DNA from: Margaritifera margaritifera
Lineage: Eukaryota > Mollusca > Bivalvia > Unionida > Margaritiferidae
Direction: 5' to 3'
Assembly: GCA_029931535.1 (NCBI GenBank)
Contig: JAQPZY010001638.1
Coordinates: 2,752,501-2,816,500, forward strand
DNA length: 64,000 nt
Shown here: positions 1-15,551 of the stretch, piece after piece
How the letters are laid out: every line of letters starts with the position of its first letter
How positions within the stretch are numbered: the stretch's first letter is position 1
Notes under the pieces: model-generated
Databases searched by the model: none
What the model was told of the DNA's origin: nothing
What the model saw: only the letters and a program-made list of their open reading frames with translations
Made by a program: the position numbers and the translations under genes

Positions 1-92
1 GTATTACCGGGATTTCTATTTTGTGCTAGAAATGTGAAATTTGGTTCAGAAGAAGTATTACCGGGACTTCTATTTTGTGCTAGAAATGTTGT
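1..92. repeat. Tandem duplication cut by the window edge
   Basis: The block beginning GTATTACCGGGA at position 1 recurs at position 55 with one visible substitution, followed by the same TTCTATTTTGTGCTAGAAAT. The period is 54 bp. The array probably continues to the left of the window. Confidence 0.6.
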
Positions 93-455
93 GTTTGATA
101 GGGCTTATTTTTATTGCCTAAAACAGGGGGGGGGGGAGGGGATGGAGAGTACTTTTGCCAACAGTTAATGCGTATGTAGGTTAGAGTAGGACTATTTTGC
201 CTTTATACTGTTAGAAATGGAATAGTTTGTAGCTTACTTCGATGTGTAGCACTTTTTTTTCGTCTCAAAAGGGAGACGTTGAATCTTTTTAGGTCTCAGG
301 AAGTGTATAATTGCTTTCTGTTGTCGAATGTGGGATGAAGTGGGAAGATTAAACCTTTATGTCATGTGAAAAGAGGGACTTGCATTGGCTGCTAGATCTG
401 GAGAGATTGGCTTACTTTGCCCGAAGAGTGTGTATGTATATATAGGGTTTAATGG
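93..455. other. Non-coding stretch without a recognised gene
   Basis: There is no convincing reading frame or splice pattern. It contains an 11-base G run near 126-136. Nothing else is recognised. Confidence 0.5.
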
Positions 456-1020
456 CACATGAGAACAATCTTAGCTATATAGTGCCAAGTACCATATATA
501 CTTGCGTATGAGAACAATCTTAGCTATATATTGCGTATGAGAACAATCTTAGCTATATATTGCCAAGTACCGTATATACTTGCGTATGAGAACAATCTTA
601 GCTATATAGTGCCAAGTACCGTATATACTTGCGTATGAGAACAATCTTAGCTATATATTGCCAAGTACCGTATATACTTGCGTATGAGAACAATCTTAGC
701 TTTATAGTGCCAAGTACCGTATATACTTGCGTATGAGAACAATCTTAGCTATATAGTGCTAAGTACCGTATATACTTGCGTATGAGAACAAGCTTAGCTA
801 TATAGTGCCAAGTACCGTATATACTTGCGTATGAGAACAATCTTAGCTATATAGTGCCAAGTACCGTATATACTTACGTATGAGAACAATCTTAGCTATA
901 TAGTGCCAAGTACCGTATATACTTGCGCATGAGAACAATCTTAGCTATATAGTGCCAAGTACCGTATATACTTGCGTATGAGAACAATCTTAGCTATATA
1001 TCGCCAAGTACCGTATATAC
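456..1020. repeat. 49-bp minisatellite containing a MITE terminus
   Basis: About twelve units are marked by GAGAACAA at 461, 510, 539, 588, 637 and so on, spaced 49 bp apart; the third spacing is 29 bp, so one unit lost 20 bp. Units are highly similar, with scattered single-base changes. Each full unit carries TACCGTATATACTTGCGTAT, which matches the outer end of the palindromic MITE family found elsewhere in this window. The last unit runs without a break into a truncated MITE copy, so the array probably grew by amplifying the MITE end together with about 29 bp of flank. Confidence 0.85.
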
Positions 1021-1138
1021 TTGCGTATAATCTGATACCAACTGCGAAGTGCATAGACCGATATATGCCGTCGCATAATGCGGCGGCAGATCTGGGTCTA
1101 TGCAGTTTGTAAGGACTAATCAAAAGAACAAACAACAC
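1009..1138 (+). mobile_element. Double-hairpin MITE, truncated copy (left half)
   Basis: This begins with the terminus TACCGTATATACTTGCGTAT and continues through one hairpin (arms CATAGACC near 1052 and GGTCTATG near 1095). It then enters the spacer and the start of the second hairpin (ACAAACAACA) and stops. The right half and right terminus are missing. The left terminus is also the last unit of the 49-bp minisatellite. Spacer orientation matches the copies at 16.5, 41.3 and 55.2 kb. Confidence 0.75.
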
Positions 1139-2011
1139 ATCTTACGACATACACATGGCCGATTCTACATTCCTGAGCCCGCAGGGGTATTATCTGAAGA
1201 GAAATTGATGTCAGAAATGGAAAATGTATAGGTCCACATAGATCTAATGATACAACCGATTTCTGTCAAAATGTAAATATTTATGTCAACAAAACATGGA
1301 ATCTTCCAGAAAAAAAGGGTAAACAGGTTATATACACGTGCATCCATTATCAAATTAGTACTGCTCATGTACGTGCAGACATGCGCTTTAGATAGAGTTA
1401 CGATACACGGTATTACTCCCATACGTACATTATACTTATTTAGTACGCATTTCTGTCTAAATCAATATTTTAATGTAACAGTAGTGAGTTCTCGTTAATA
1501 ACACGTTTTCAGCCCATGTCCCCATATTCAAAACAGTGGGTCATTAGATCTGTATGGACCAACAGCAATTCTTTTTTTATGTAAAAACACGGTGAGCAGG
1601 TCTTTTGTCCAAGAAATGTAGTGGTAAGGACTTGATCTTCTTAGTTAGAAAAGCGATGTTAATACTTTGTTGGAGCTGGGTCGGCAACACTTCTTTTTCG
1701 ACAAAAGGTACTACTGAAGGTCTCCGTTTTGTCATCTGATGTAGATAGATGGTAGGTGGTAAATAATTTTTGGTGTTAAAAAAAATGGGTCTTTTTAGGA
1801 CTTTATTGGATCCCAGAAGTGGGATTATTACAAGTTATTTGGATTAGAAGTGTGATGTGAACTTGTTTGGTGTCAGAAGCGGTAAAAGTGAGACTTCTCC
1901 AGTCGATATCAGAGGTAGTTAGGAGGAAATTGTTTTAATTTATGAGAAATGGGAGAGGTCAGGCAATGATACCTGAACGAAGATGGTGTTTTGTTTTTTG
2001 TTGCTTGTTTG

Positions 2012-2050
<39 letters not shown>

Positions 2051-2902
2051 TTAAGCTCATGATAATTGTATAAACGAACAACTAAAATCAATATTATTTT
2101 GTTGTTAGGCTTTTCAACATTGTATCAACGCAAAAAAAATGTCCTTAATACCAGAATCACGACTTTTCAGTCAAATATTTAATAATCACTTTGATTAAAT
2201 GCAGTAACATGCTAATTGAAATACATATAACTAATCTAGCGGTATATGAAATATCATTCAAACATATCTTCAACAAAATACAATAATTGGCTGTAATCCG
2301 TCACATCCAAAGTGTACAAAAAGTATAGCAAGTTACGGGTTGTTTTATGTATATATATGCTTTAAGTCTTAAAAAGCCCTCTAAGTCTATCATTCTACAA
2401 ATCATACTAAACTGACTAAACTGATAGAAAACAATCATTTGTACAGACAAAATATAATGTCCTTTACATAACACAAGAGAGTGATGACGGAATAGTTCAG
2501 CTAGATTTTTCTTGGTCCAAGCAAATCAGAATACCTCTAATCTCGTTCATGAGATAAGAATTTTGTTATGAGAAAGCACTTCAAGATACATTTTTGATAC
2601 ATAGGTGAAGCACAAACCCTCTCTTGTAAAAGTGAAGCAGAAGATTTGCGTATATACAGAAGGATTTAGAGGTAAGGGCTTGGCGCCACTGCAGTACTTA
2701 AGGGTTAGACTACTGGTATTACCAGTGACAAACACTGATCAAAAAGCGTTCCTGGGCGAGTTGCTACTTCCCAATGACTAAATGGATAAGAAAATCACAA
2801 AAGCATGGGAAAATAAGATTTAATTTTACTTTTTTTTATATCAACTGGGTTTAATCGCATTGTTTATTTAGCATATCTTTCTGCATGTCACCTTCTTTTG
2901 TA
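1139..2902. other. Non-coding stretch with a (TTA)n tract
   Basis: Only short chance reading frames are seen. A (TTA)n tract lies at about 2012-2048. No splice-bounded coding segment, RNA gene or recognisable transposon was found. Confidence 0.5.
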
Positions 2903-2921
2903 ATGTGTGTGCGTGTGCGTA

Positions 2922-2973
<52 letters not shown>
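2903..2973. repeat. (TG)n microsatellite
   Basis: Interrupted GTGCGTGTGCGTATGCG gives way to a pure (TG)n run. Confidence 0.9.
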
Positions 2974-2975
<2 letters not shown>

Positions 2976-4884
2976 AGGTCAGAGAGAGACAATGAAAGAC
3001 AAAAATATAACAGAGAAACATTCATCGACTGCGTATAGGACTCAGTCTACATATACATAACTGAAATCTACTCAGTTGTTCGTGATCGGGAAAGATGCGG
3101 AAATATTTAAAACTGTTTGACTACGCATGTTTTTTTTCTTTACAACTTCCTTCATCTTCTGTTTGGTGATGACTTTGTACCCTCGAGGGGAGTCGACGCG
3201 GTTGTCTGAGTATAGCTTAGAAGGGATATTTGTATGGTATAATATGTTGTCTTGCAGATCGACGTGCCGAGATCTTCACTTTGTGTACACAGGGAATATT
3301 AGGCTCAAGTTTTATGTACTAGGTGCTTGTCGAAACCGGTAGGCAAACATCTCACTTCCACCGAAAACGTTTGTGTCAACAAAGAGACTGGCTTTTATTG
3401 GTCAAAGTCTACACATGAAATAAGCTTATTTACTTTTTGAGTTGTAAATTCAAATTTATAAGGCTGTTCTTCTCCATATCATGGCAAGATATTTACCCTG
3501 ATGCCAGAACTTGTTTAAATACATGTAGATGGTGCAAATTGTTCTCTAATAAAAGGGCAAGTATATGGAACGTCCCATGAAATGCATGCATGTGCATCTT
3601 TTTGTCTCACGTTAACTAAACTTGGATATGAAGAAAACAGTAAAATATCGTCAATGTCTATGTATGATAACCACCCTGTTCCTTAATATCTGGAAGACAT
3701 AAAAGCAGTAGCATAACAAGAATGCTGCCCCCCCCCCCGCAAAACTTAATTATGCCCTTCCCCCCCCCCCAAAAAAAGCAGTTATTTCATGGGAATTTTA
3801 GGCCCCCAATGGGGCATGCCTGCCCTCACCCACCCCCACCCCCAGTTGCGGGGGTGCCTGGACGGTTGTTACGCCGATGTGTAAGAGACATAGCTAATTG
3901 TGTTTTTTTTTTCTCCATGAACCTCTATCAAAATAACAAAAAATTAAATCGTGTATTCTGTTGACTTTCTCAGACTAGCTTGAAAAAGTGTAAAGAAAAA
4001 TGTGTGATTTTACTGTGTTAAGAGGCTTTTTAGTGCTCACTCTATTTATCTATTTATCAGTGATATTAGTACCAAAAACAATGCTCATAACAGTCAGAGA
4101 GCTGCTAATATCAACATTTGCATTTTACCGTTCCGGTCACTTATTTACAGGTATATAAAACAGTAAAAGGAAATCTGTTGAAAAACGTTAGAAAGGGGAA
4201 TATTGACAAAATATTTAATAAAATATTATTTAAATAAAATTGAACAAAATGGGTTAAACAATGGCTACATGTGTTTTTATTTTACGAAGTTAACAGTAAC
4301 ATACTTAAATATTGCAAATCTATATAACACTACCTTTTATACACTCTACAATACATATAACCTCAAAATCTTAAAATCTTAATAACAGTCTATCCGGATA
4401 ATCTACCCAGGGTGTGTAACAGACATTCATGAGTCTCGGGTAAATAAAATAAAAGTGGCCATTTGTGGGAAGATAGAAGTGTAAATAAGAGAATAATCAG
4501 ATGGTAACAGTAACCAAATAACGCCACTTCTGTGGCTACAAGTGATGGGCTCTTCTGAAGAACACTCCAATGAAGTGTAGATTAAACTTATATTCAAAAT
4601 ACCTCTTCACCAGAAGTGATTTGAAAATCGAAAGAAAATAAGGGTTCTCCTATGAAGATGGGATTTTATGATAAGAGGAAGAGAGACAAAAAAAGTCGCA
4701 ATAAGCTGAAGTGCCACGGACTTCTGGTGAAGAGATAGACTCTCAAGGCTTAAGAGTGCTGTGAGAATGATTAGAGTATAGATACAACTCATATAAAGTA
4801 TGGCTGAAAACTAGCCACCAGAACGCACTATGCGTCAGTACAACTATAAGTGAAAGCAATAAGAGGCAGTAGCAATGTAATTGT
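2974..4884. other. Non-coding stretch with C-rich clusters
   Basis: No gene is recognised. Between 3727 and 3861 there are two long C runs followed by several shorter ones ending in GCGGGGGTG, making the minus strand G-rich. The rest is ordinary AT-rich sequence. Confidence 0.5.
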
Positions 4885-5082
4885 ACATACATACATACAT
4901 ACATACATACATACATACATACATACATACATACATACATACATACATACATACATACATACATACACATACACACATACATACATACATACATACATAC
5001 ATACATACATACATACATACATACATACATACATACATACATACATACATACATACATACATACATACATACACACATACAA
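4885..5082. repeat. (CATA)n microsatellite
   Basis: About 49 near-perfect CATA units, with an interruption of CACATACACA type near 4966. Open frames on both strands here (repeats of YVCM or YIHT) are artefacts of the repeat. Confidence 0.95.
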
Positions 5083-5227
5083 ACTTTAATTCGTAGATGT
5101 CCATCAGATAGGCACTAGAGTCCTATTGCCTTTACAGGCGGATCATTTTTAGTTGCGTCTTTAAATTTCGTGATTCGAAGCAAGCCACGAATTGGTTCCT
5201 GAAAAAATTAAATGCACACACACGCAT

Positions 5228-5260
5228 GGATATATACATATATATATATATCTATATATA

Positions 5261-5334
<74 letters not shown>
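5228..5334. repeat. (TA)n microsatellite
   Basis: Interrupted TATATC units give way to a pure (TA)n tract. Confidence 0.95.
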
Positions 5335-5335
<1 letters not shown>

Positions 5336-6099
5336 CATAAACGTACAAGTATGCGCTAAGATTTACTAGAAAAACAGTTCAAGCGAATCGGTGACTACTA
5401 TCGTTTTCGATTGGATTAAATATAAAAATACATCACCCTACTTTACATATGTTTTGAATGGCTCTAAACATGAATCAAGATAATAGCTGAAACCTATTTT
5501 TAATTATAAAATTAGAACACTGCATATAACTTTGATAAAGTGTAGCCGAAAGCTGTTTTATAGAAAGTCAATGAAAAACAATACAAAACATTAGCATACA
5601 ATTATTTTTCTTTGCATCAAAGATTAAACTGAAGCGCCACTTTACTCCATTAGTTCGAAATAGTCATTGATATGCTACTGTGCCGTTATACACCAACCAA
5701 CCAACCGTCTACACCCATGACAATTTTATTTTCGAGGCAAGCATTTAAGATAAGGCAGAACAGTGCAAACATAATTATTCTCTTTCTTAAAACCTCTAAG
5801 AGTCTGGCCTGAATAAAATTCTTAACTCTCTTTATCAATAAAAAATAAAATAAAAATAACTCATAGCACATTTTGGCGGTGTTTAGTAAATATTAAATAG
5901 AAAAATACCTGCAATTTCTCAGAACTATAATCTATCATGGCTTGATCATCTTCTAGGATCGATGTCTGAAACATAATAGTCTGATATATGTATTCAGCTC
6001 CTTGCTCCTTGTTTGTACTCCGTGGTCACTTTGTATTCGTATGTTATAGTTTACCCATTCGTTTATTGTTTAATCGTGTGTTTGTTTCTTTTGTACTCT

Positions 6100-6103
<4 letters not shown>
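5335..6103. other. Non-coding stretch, nothing recognised
   Basis: AT-rich sequence between two (TA)n tracts, with only short chance frames. Confidence 0.45.

Positions 6104-6159
<56 letters not shown>
6104..6159. repeat. (TA)n microsatellite
   Basis: A pure (TA)n run of about 28 units, followed by a T-rich stretch. Confidence 0.95.
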
Positions 6160-6161
<2 letters not shown>

Positions 6162-6299
6162 TTTTTTATTATTAGCTTGGATATAAATGTAAAAATTGTA
6201 ATAATGATTAGAATGGGTAAAAGACTATCGGACAGTCTACCTATACGACTTTGTATATGAATGATTATGCCCGAAACGACTGGACACTTACACAACACT

Positions 6300-7034
6300 C
6301 ATCCCGAATATAGGTGCATTCTTCTCAACGTATCTCGTTTTAAACAAATTGCTGATGTTAGAGCTGTAGATGAACATAGATTTATTTCACACAAATGCAT
6401 ATAATTAATTCCCACTTTTGAAAGGAAATTGATCCAGTTATGAATTTGACGAAAGTCTCAATTACGTTCTCAAGAATATTTAAAAAACAATGAAATAAAG
6501 TTTCACAAGTATTTGGTAGTTACAAACAACATGTTAGAATATACGGTTTTAGTCCTGGGTAAGGCTTGAGGGAAAATGGACTTGCAAATTAAGAACAATG
6601 TTGGTGCATGCACGAGTCTGAATTTTAACCCATTATGGTTGCTTAAAAACATATGGGTTAGAATGTCACTTGTATGAAAATATTTCAATTTTCTAGCAAG
6701 AGGACAGGTAGTGAGTGAAACCACGCCCTAATCTCGTCTCCAATATTATTGCATGTCATTGAAAAGCCAATAACATCACTGATTGGCTTCATGTCCAATT
6801 CTCGTTCGCGTTTCAGCCACGAGGCACACTGAAGTAAAGATATGGCCCAACCTACCCATTACTAAACATTGATCTGTCAACATTGTGGAGATAAAATATT
6901 GTGATCGGGCCACAAGCTTCTTCATAAAGCATGACTTTTCGATTTCTCTCTTTATATGCGAATACCTGGCGAGAGCGCTAAATGTATTCAAGTGATTGAG
7001 ACGCTAAGAGTGTGAAATTGATTTCTCCCTCCAG
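6300..7034 (+). promoter_or_regulatory. Probable 5' flank and 5' UTR region of the NK2.2 homeobox gene
   Basis: This segment sits directly upstream of the NK2.2 start codon. A TATA-like TTTATATG occurs at about 6951 and Sox-like ACATTGTGG at about 6880. An in-frame TAA at 7005-7007 closes the frame before the ATG at 7035. CTCCCTCCAG immediately before the ATG also looks like a splice acceptor, so the ATG could open a second exon behind an upstream non-coding exon. The transcription start is not visible. The promoter assignment rests on position and short motifs only. Confidence 0.35.
6986..6996 (+). promoter_or_regulatory. Candidate NK2 binding site upstream of the NK2.2 start
   Basis: ATTCAAGTGAT contains TCAAGTG, the core preferred by NK2-class homeodomains with Tyr54. 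It lies about 40 bp before the ATG. Autoregulation is an inference; such heptamers also occur by chance. Confidence 0.3.
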
Positions 7035-10987
<3,953 letters not shown>

Positions 10988-11764
10988 CTGATGCATTTTT
11001 TTGTGTTTTCTTTTCTCTTTCTTTTTTTAAATCGGAGACCTTTTTCTCCAAAACTCTTTCTGGCTTATCAAATACAGCTTTTCATAGTTTACATAGAACT
11101 CCCATTGTATGAAATCTCTTTATTTTACCCTTTTTCTACATGGCAATAATTTACACAGATTTTTATATGCATCATAGTGCAAAAGAGAAATAATTGTTGC
11201 AATCAGAAGTGCTCTTTAACAAAACAAATACGTGAGAAGTCCAGACTTGCGAAATTAGTCACCCGAGATAGGAACGTGCTAACATGTTCATTTACACCAA
11301 ATCAAGAGCCATATAAAGTTTACGACCATGGTGCATTCAACACAAGCAGGATATTCCGTTATCGGCGAGTGCAATTTTTGTTGACGTCAGTCATTAGTCG
11401 CTTGAAATACAGCTTAGAGGAGATAGGTCTTATTTCTGCCCTAATCAGAAAGTGTGTAAATCACTATAAAGGGTGGAACCGTACCATTACGACAGTTCAA
11501 AACTATCGCAAACGTGTGTAAATCTTGAGTTCAAAGAAATTTGTTCTTCTGATGTACCGGGTATTATTAACCAAATATACGTTATCAGTCGGACGCAATC
11601 CATTATCCAAGGCAGAATTGTCCCTAAACTCTCTGCCATATTTCTTCCACCCGATCAAATATTTCGCTGTGTGACTAATCATAGACAATTCATCATCAAG
11701 TGCACATGTATCTTGCTCAAGGAGAGTTCAAAAGAAAGATTTGAACACAATGAGTACCAAGGAC
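10988..11764 (+). other. Probable 3' UTR and 3' flank of NK2.2
   Basis: This T-rich sequence follows the stop codon. No AATAAA occurs here; the nearest candidates are ATTAAA at 12089 and AATAAA at 12912, both beyond the MITE at 11.8-12.0 kb. Open frames at 11177-11521 and 11473-11868 show no family resemblance and are treated as chance. The transcript end is not resolved. Confidence 0.4.
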
Positions 11765-12014
11765 ATATTCTCGCTTATAAGTCGACTCAAACTGCAAACA
11801 ACATAGACCCTAATCTGCCGTCGCATAAAGCACCGGCAGATAAGGCTCTATGTTGTTTGTTCTACTGATTACTCCTAACAAACTGCATAGACCCAAATCT
11901 GCCGGCGCATTATGCGACGGCAGATTGGGGTCTATGTTGTTTGCAGTTGGAGTCGCCTTATAAGCGAGAATATATTTGCAGTTGGTTCCGTCTTATAAGC
12001 GAGTATATACAGTA
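11765..12014 (-). mobile_element. Double-hairpin MITE, full copy with a duplicated terminus
   Basis: Two adjacent hairpins (arms around AACAACATAGACC and CTGCATAGACC) lie between outer inverted ends containing CTCGCTTATAAGTC and its complement. The spacer TGATTACTCCTAAC is the reverse of the plus-type spacer, giving the minus orientation. After the expected right end (AAGCGAGAATATAT) the last roughly 35 bp recur (TTGCAGTTGG to GAGTATATACAGTA), so the right terminus is tandemly duplicated. It is non-coding and would be mobilised only in trans. Confidence 0.8.
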
Positions 12015-13435
12015 CCTATCTTGCTTGTGGTCATTAATTGTATGTCTGTTTTATCTTAGTTCCTAATTATGGCTATCTATTTTTTTTAATTAAATATTGC
12101 TTTCATACATTTGAATTTTACAAGCAATCCTTTTCTCCTACAGCTATATCTCACAAACTTTGAATTATTTTTATTCTCTGTATTTTGAAATTATGCTATT
12201 TTTCTTCGAAAACGAATTGCTATACACGTATTTGAATTTAAATCATTTATAGTCAAATGAATTAGCGTATTCTGATGTTTAACGTTATCTTTTATTAATT
12301 ATTTTACTGATAAGCTTTTTCCCCTTTATTTTTGAGTATTCTCCAATATTGTTATTTTTTATATCTTATATTTCACTGATACGTGATGTAGACTCAACAT
12401 GACAAAGCTGGTGCTTAATCGAACATACCCTTTCGTCATGTATTAAAAAGTTGTTCTAGAGAATCTCCAGTACTTATTTCGATATATATGTTTAATTGTC
12501 TGCCATAACGAATTGCAATGTTTATCAAAAGTTTACATCCAAATCTGCATATATTATCATGGGACGTTTCAAACAGTATGTTACCTTTGCAATCGATATT
12601 TCTTAGTTGTTTCCCTTGTGCCTTATTAGACATGGAAGTATCTATCAGTTTCTGGCCTGTAAGACTTATCAATGTTCCACCTGCACGCGCCAGGATAGTA
12701 AATTATGCTATCTCCGAGATGAGAAAAGTTATCTCGAATTGTTATCATTATTGTTATCATTCATTACCTTAGGTCAATAGAGACCAACAAATTGTCTAAT
12801 TAAATCAGAAAATTAAATCATAAAACAGTTCATCAACTTTCAGTTATCTTTCCGAGCTATTTCGCTCGGCTTAAAAATTATTGACCCCGGGATCGAGGAT
12901 CGATTTCGGGTAATAAAGAGGTCTAATCTAATGAAAGGTTCTGGACACGCATCGTCACGCTACTTTTTCCCCGATAAACCCCATCCCTTTTAAACATGTT
13001 ATGTGTTTACTCAGATGATCCAATTTAGAGGAGTCAATACCATTTGGAAATAGAAATCGCTCTATTATGCAGTGTGATAATAACGTCTTTATGTGCTGAG
13101 ATAATTCTACTCGGACCAGGAGCTTTCTTATTTATTTTGGTTGAAATTGTCAAATGCCAGTACGATAGCGTTACCAGTATAAATTGGGTATCAAAGTAAT
13201 GAAAATTAGATGGGCAGAAATCATGCAAATACAATGTGTCGGTCATCTCTCGGTAATTTTAGTTGAGAATAACAAACGGTATTATTCAATTCCAAAAACT
13301 ATATTAAGAATATAGAATATTTTTTTTACTTCAAACAATAGAAACTCTCTGTCTGTCTGTCTGTCTCTCTGTCTGTCTCTCTGTTATTATCTGGAACATG
13401 ATCTACACTTAGTCAATAAGTTCACGATTCCCGTG
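12015..13435. other. Non-coding stretch with possible poly(A) signals
   Basis: No coding segment is recognised. ATTAAA at 12089 and AATAAA at 12912 could serve distal polyadenylation of NK2.2. A small hairpin, CCGAGC-TATTTC-GCTCGG, lies at about 12853-12870. CTGT-rich simple repeat occurs at about 13348-13383. Confidence 0.4.
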
Positions 13436-13525
13436 TGTCGGTGGATCTTCCCGGGTTTTGCCCGGGTTCTTCCTCCACCAAATATACTGGCCGCCATGTA
13501 TAGCCCAGCCATTCATGTGCTGAAA
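13436..13525 (+). repeat. Possible SINE-like tail segment
   Basis: GTGGATCTTCCCGGGTTTTG followed by GCCCGGGTTCTTCCTCC and TGGCCGCCATGTA resembles the body of dispersed short repeats common in mollusc genomes, as I recall them. No tRNA-like head is visible here. Identity is uncertain. Confidence 0.25.
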
Positions 13526-14182
13526 AATATTACTCAAAATACTACTGCTATTACCTAAAATAATACTGCTAGTATCGTTGCTGTAGCTTGTACTGCTACT
13601 ACTACATCAAATCGTCATCATAATAATAACCATCAGTATCATCATCATTATCATCACGCTTATCAAGATTAATTTTCGTTTTCTTTTTTATTAAATATAA
13701 GTTACTTTTTCTAAATGATTTTGGCTTGCTGTATCAAAAATTTTAACACCTCAATTGCAAATAATCCATTTTGCTTTCCTAACGCGTTTCCTTTTAATAG
13801 CAGTAGTAGTAGTAGCAGCAGCTTTGCTTCTCGGTTTAAATGCGCTTTACATGGAATTGTCATAAAAATTGAGTGAAGACAAAAAATAGTGCTAAAATTT
13901 CTGTAGATGACCACGAAAAATCTTCATTTGAAAAAAACAGTCATTGTCATATTGAAATATTATTTAAATTCAATGTGTGAAGAAAAAAATCAGTACACAG
14001 AACCTTTGTGTAGACCGCGAACTTCGGTAAAAAAATCTTAAGTATTATTCAGTTAGACTCCTGAACGACAATATTTATTTTCTATTACATAAAAATTTTC
14101 ACATCATATGAAAATTACTATCTTTCTTTACTCCGAAAGGTACAACCGGAATTACAGTTCCATTGAACCCCTAAACTCCTGG
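13526..14182. other. Non-coding stretch with trinucleotide-rich patches
   Basis: Short ACT, ATC and AGT repeats occur. No gene is recognised. Confidence 0.45.
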
Positions 14183-14785
14183 TCGTATTTTGTTTACTGG
14201 CTGTATTCTATTTACTATTTAAAACAAACGTCTAAGAATATCATGGCCGTTTTCTATTTACTGGCTGTATTCTATTTACTATTTAAAACAAACGCATAAG
14301 AATAGCATGGCCGTAATCTATTTACTATTTAAAACAAACGTCTTTGAATATCACGGCCGTATTATATTTACTGGCTGTATTCTATTTACTATTTAAAACA
14401 AACGTCTAAGAATATCATGGCCGTATTTTATTTACTGGCTGTATTCTATTTACTATTTAAAACAAACGTCTAAGAATATCATGGCCGTATTCTATGTACT
14501 ATTTAAAGCAAACGACTAAGAATATCATGGCCGTATTCTATTTACTAGCTGTATTCTATTTACTATCTAAAGCAAACGACTAAGAATAGCATGGCCGTAT
14601 TCTATTTACTATTTAAATATTTAAAACAAACGACTAAGAATATCATGGCCGTATTCTATTTACTGGATGTATTCTATTTACTATCTAAAGCAAACGACTA
14701 AGAATAGCATGGCCGTATTCTATTTACTATTTTAAAAAAACGCCTAAGAATATCATGGCCGTATTCTATTTACTATATAAACAAA
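14183..14785. repeat. Minisatellite of alternating 46- and 64-bp units
   Basis: About ten units share CATGGCCGTATTCTATTTAC, then TATTTAAAACAAACG, then TCTAAGAATAT. Longer units contain an extra 18-bp block, GGCTGTATTCTATTTACT, which is itself a copy of the unit start. Markers lie at about 14242, 14306, 14350, 14416, 14480, 14526, 14590, 14644, 14708 and 14754. This is a higher-order array produced by unequal exchange. Confidence 0.85.
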
Positions 14786-15008
14786 AGTATTCATCGAGAT
14801 ATGATAAAGATTCTTTCCTGCTGTGAATAAAATATTTGAATTACTGATCCGTAATTCGATGCACACTTATCAAAAAGAGATCATTGATGCTGATAAATTG
14901 AATTGATGTAACTTTATGGCAATATTCAAAGTGATAGTTTTAAATTATATTCAAAATTTGTCGATTTTTTAATTATAAAATGTATTTTCTTCATGAAATA
15001 CGAGAATG

Positions 15009-15009
<1 letters not shown>

Positions 15010-15088
<79 letters not shown>
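15010..15088. repeat. (TA)n microsatellite
   Basis: A pure (TA)n run of about 39 units. Confidence 0.95.
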
Positions 15089-15091
<3 letters not shown>

Positions 15092-15111
15092 CATCTTTCT
15101 CGGTGCGTGCT

Positions 15112-15168
15112 AATTTAGCTGCGATAGGATACACAAATTTAGCTGCGATAGGATACACAAATTTAGCG
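15112..15168. repeat. 24-bp tandem repeat
   Basis: AATTTAGCTGCGATAGGATA recurs at 15112, 15136 and (partly) 15160. Confidence 0.75.
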
Positions 15169-15471
15169 GTTCATGGCCCTACTTTATAAATATCCTATTC
15201 ACATTAAGTTTATAAAGACTTGAGAGAATAATAAAACAAAAAAAAAATATTTTACGTTTTATATGTATACCACTCAAGTTTTGTAAAAACAATATATACA
15301 ACAGTCTTTTCATAGGTAAATCTTTAAAAATGTATTTGTGCATCTAGTATTAGGTGTGCGATTGAAATGTTTCATTTTTAACCGATCTGACCCTTAATTC
15401 ATAGAATGTTTTAAAATGCACTCAAGTGTTGTTAAATTATTCAGATGATTGACCTGGGAATGACATCCTTG

Positions 15472-15474
<3 letters not shown>

Positions 15475-15546
<72 letters not shown>
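15475..15546. repeat. (TA)n microsatellite
   Basis: A pure (TA)n run. Confidence 0.95.

Positions 15547-15551
<5 letters not shown>

Noticed and set aside
456..1020. CRISPR-like array
   Set aside because: The repeats are contiguous with no unique spacers, and the genome is animal.
4743..5104. Several overlapping frames rich in MYVC or YIHT repeats
   Set aside because: They are pure translations of the (CATA)n microsatellite on both strands.
5988..6298. Open frames of alternating Ile-Tyr here and at other (TA)n tracts
   Set aside because: They are translations of (TA)n, without conserved flanks.
11473..11868. 131-codon frame downstream of NK2.2
   Set aside because: Its end is the MITE hairpin; the rest shows no family resemblance and lies in probable 3' UTR.
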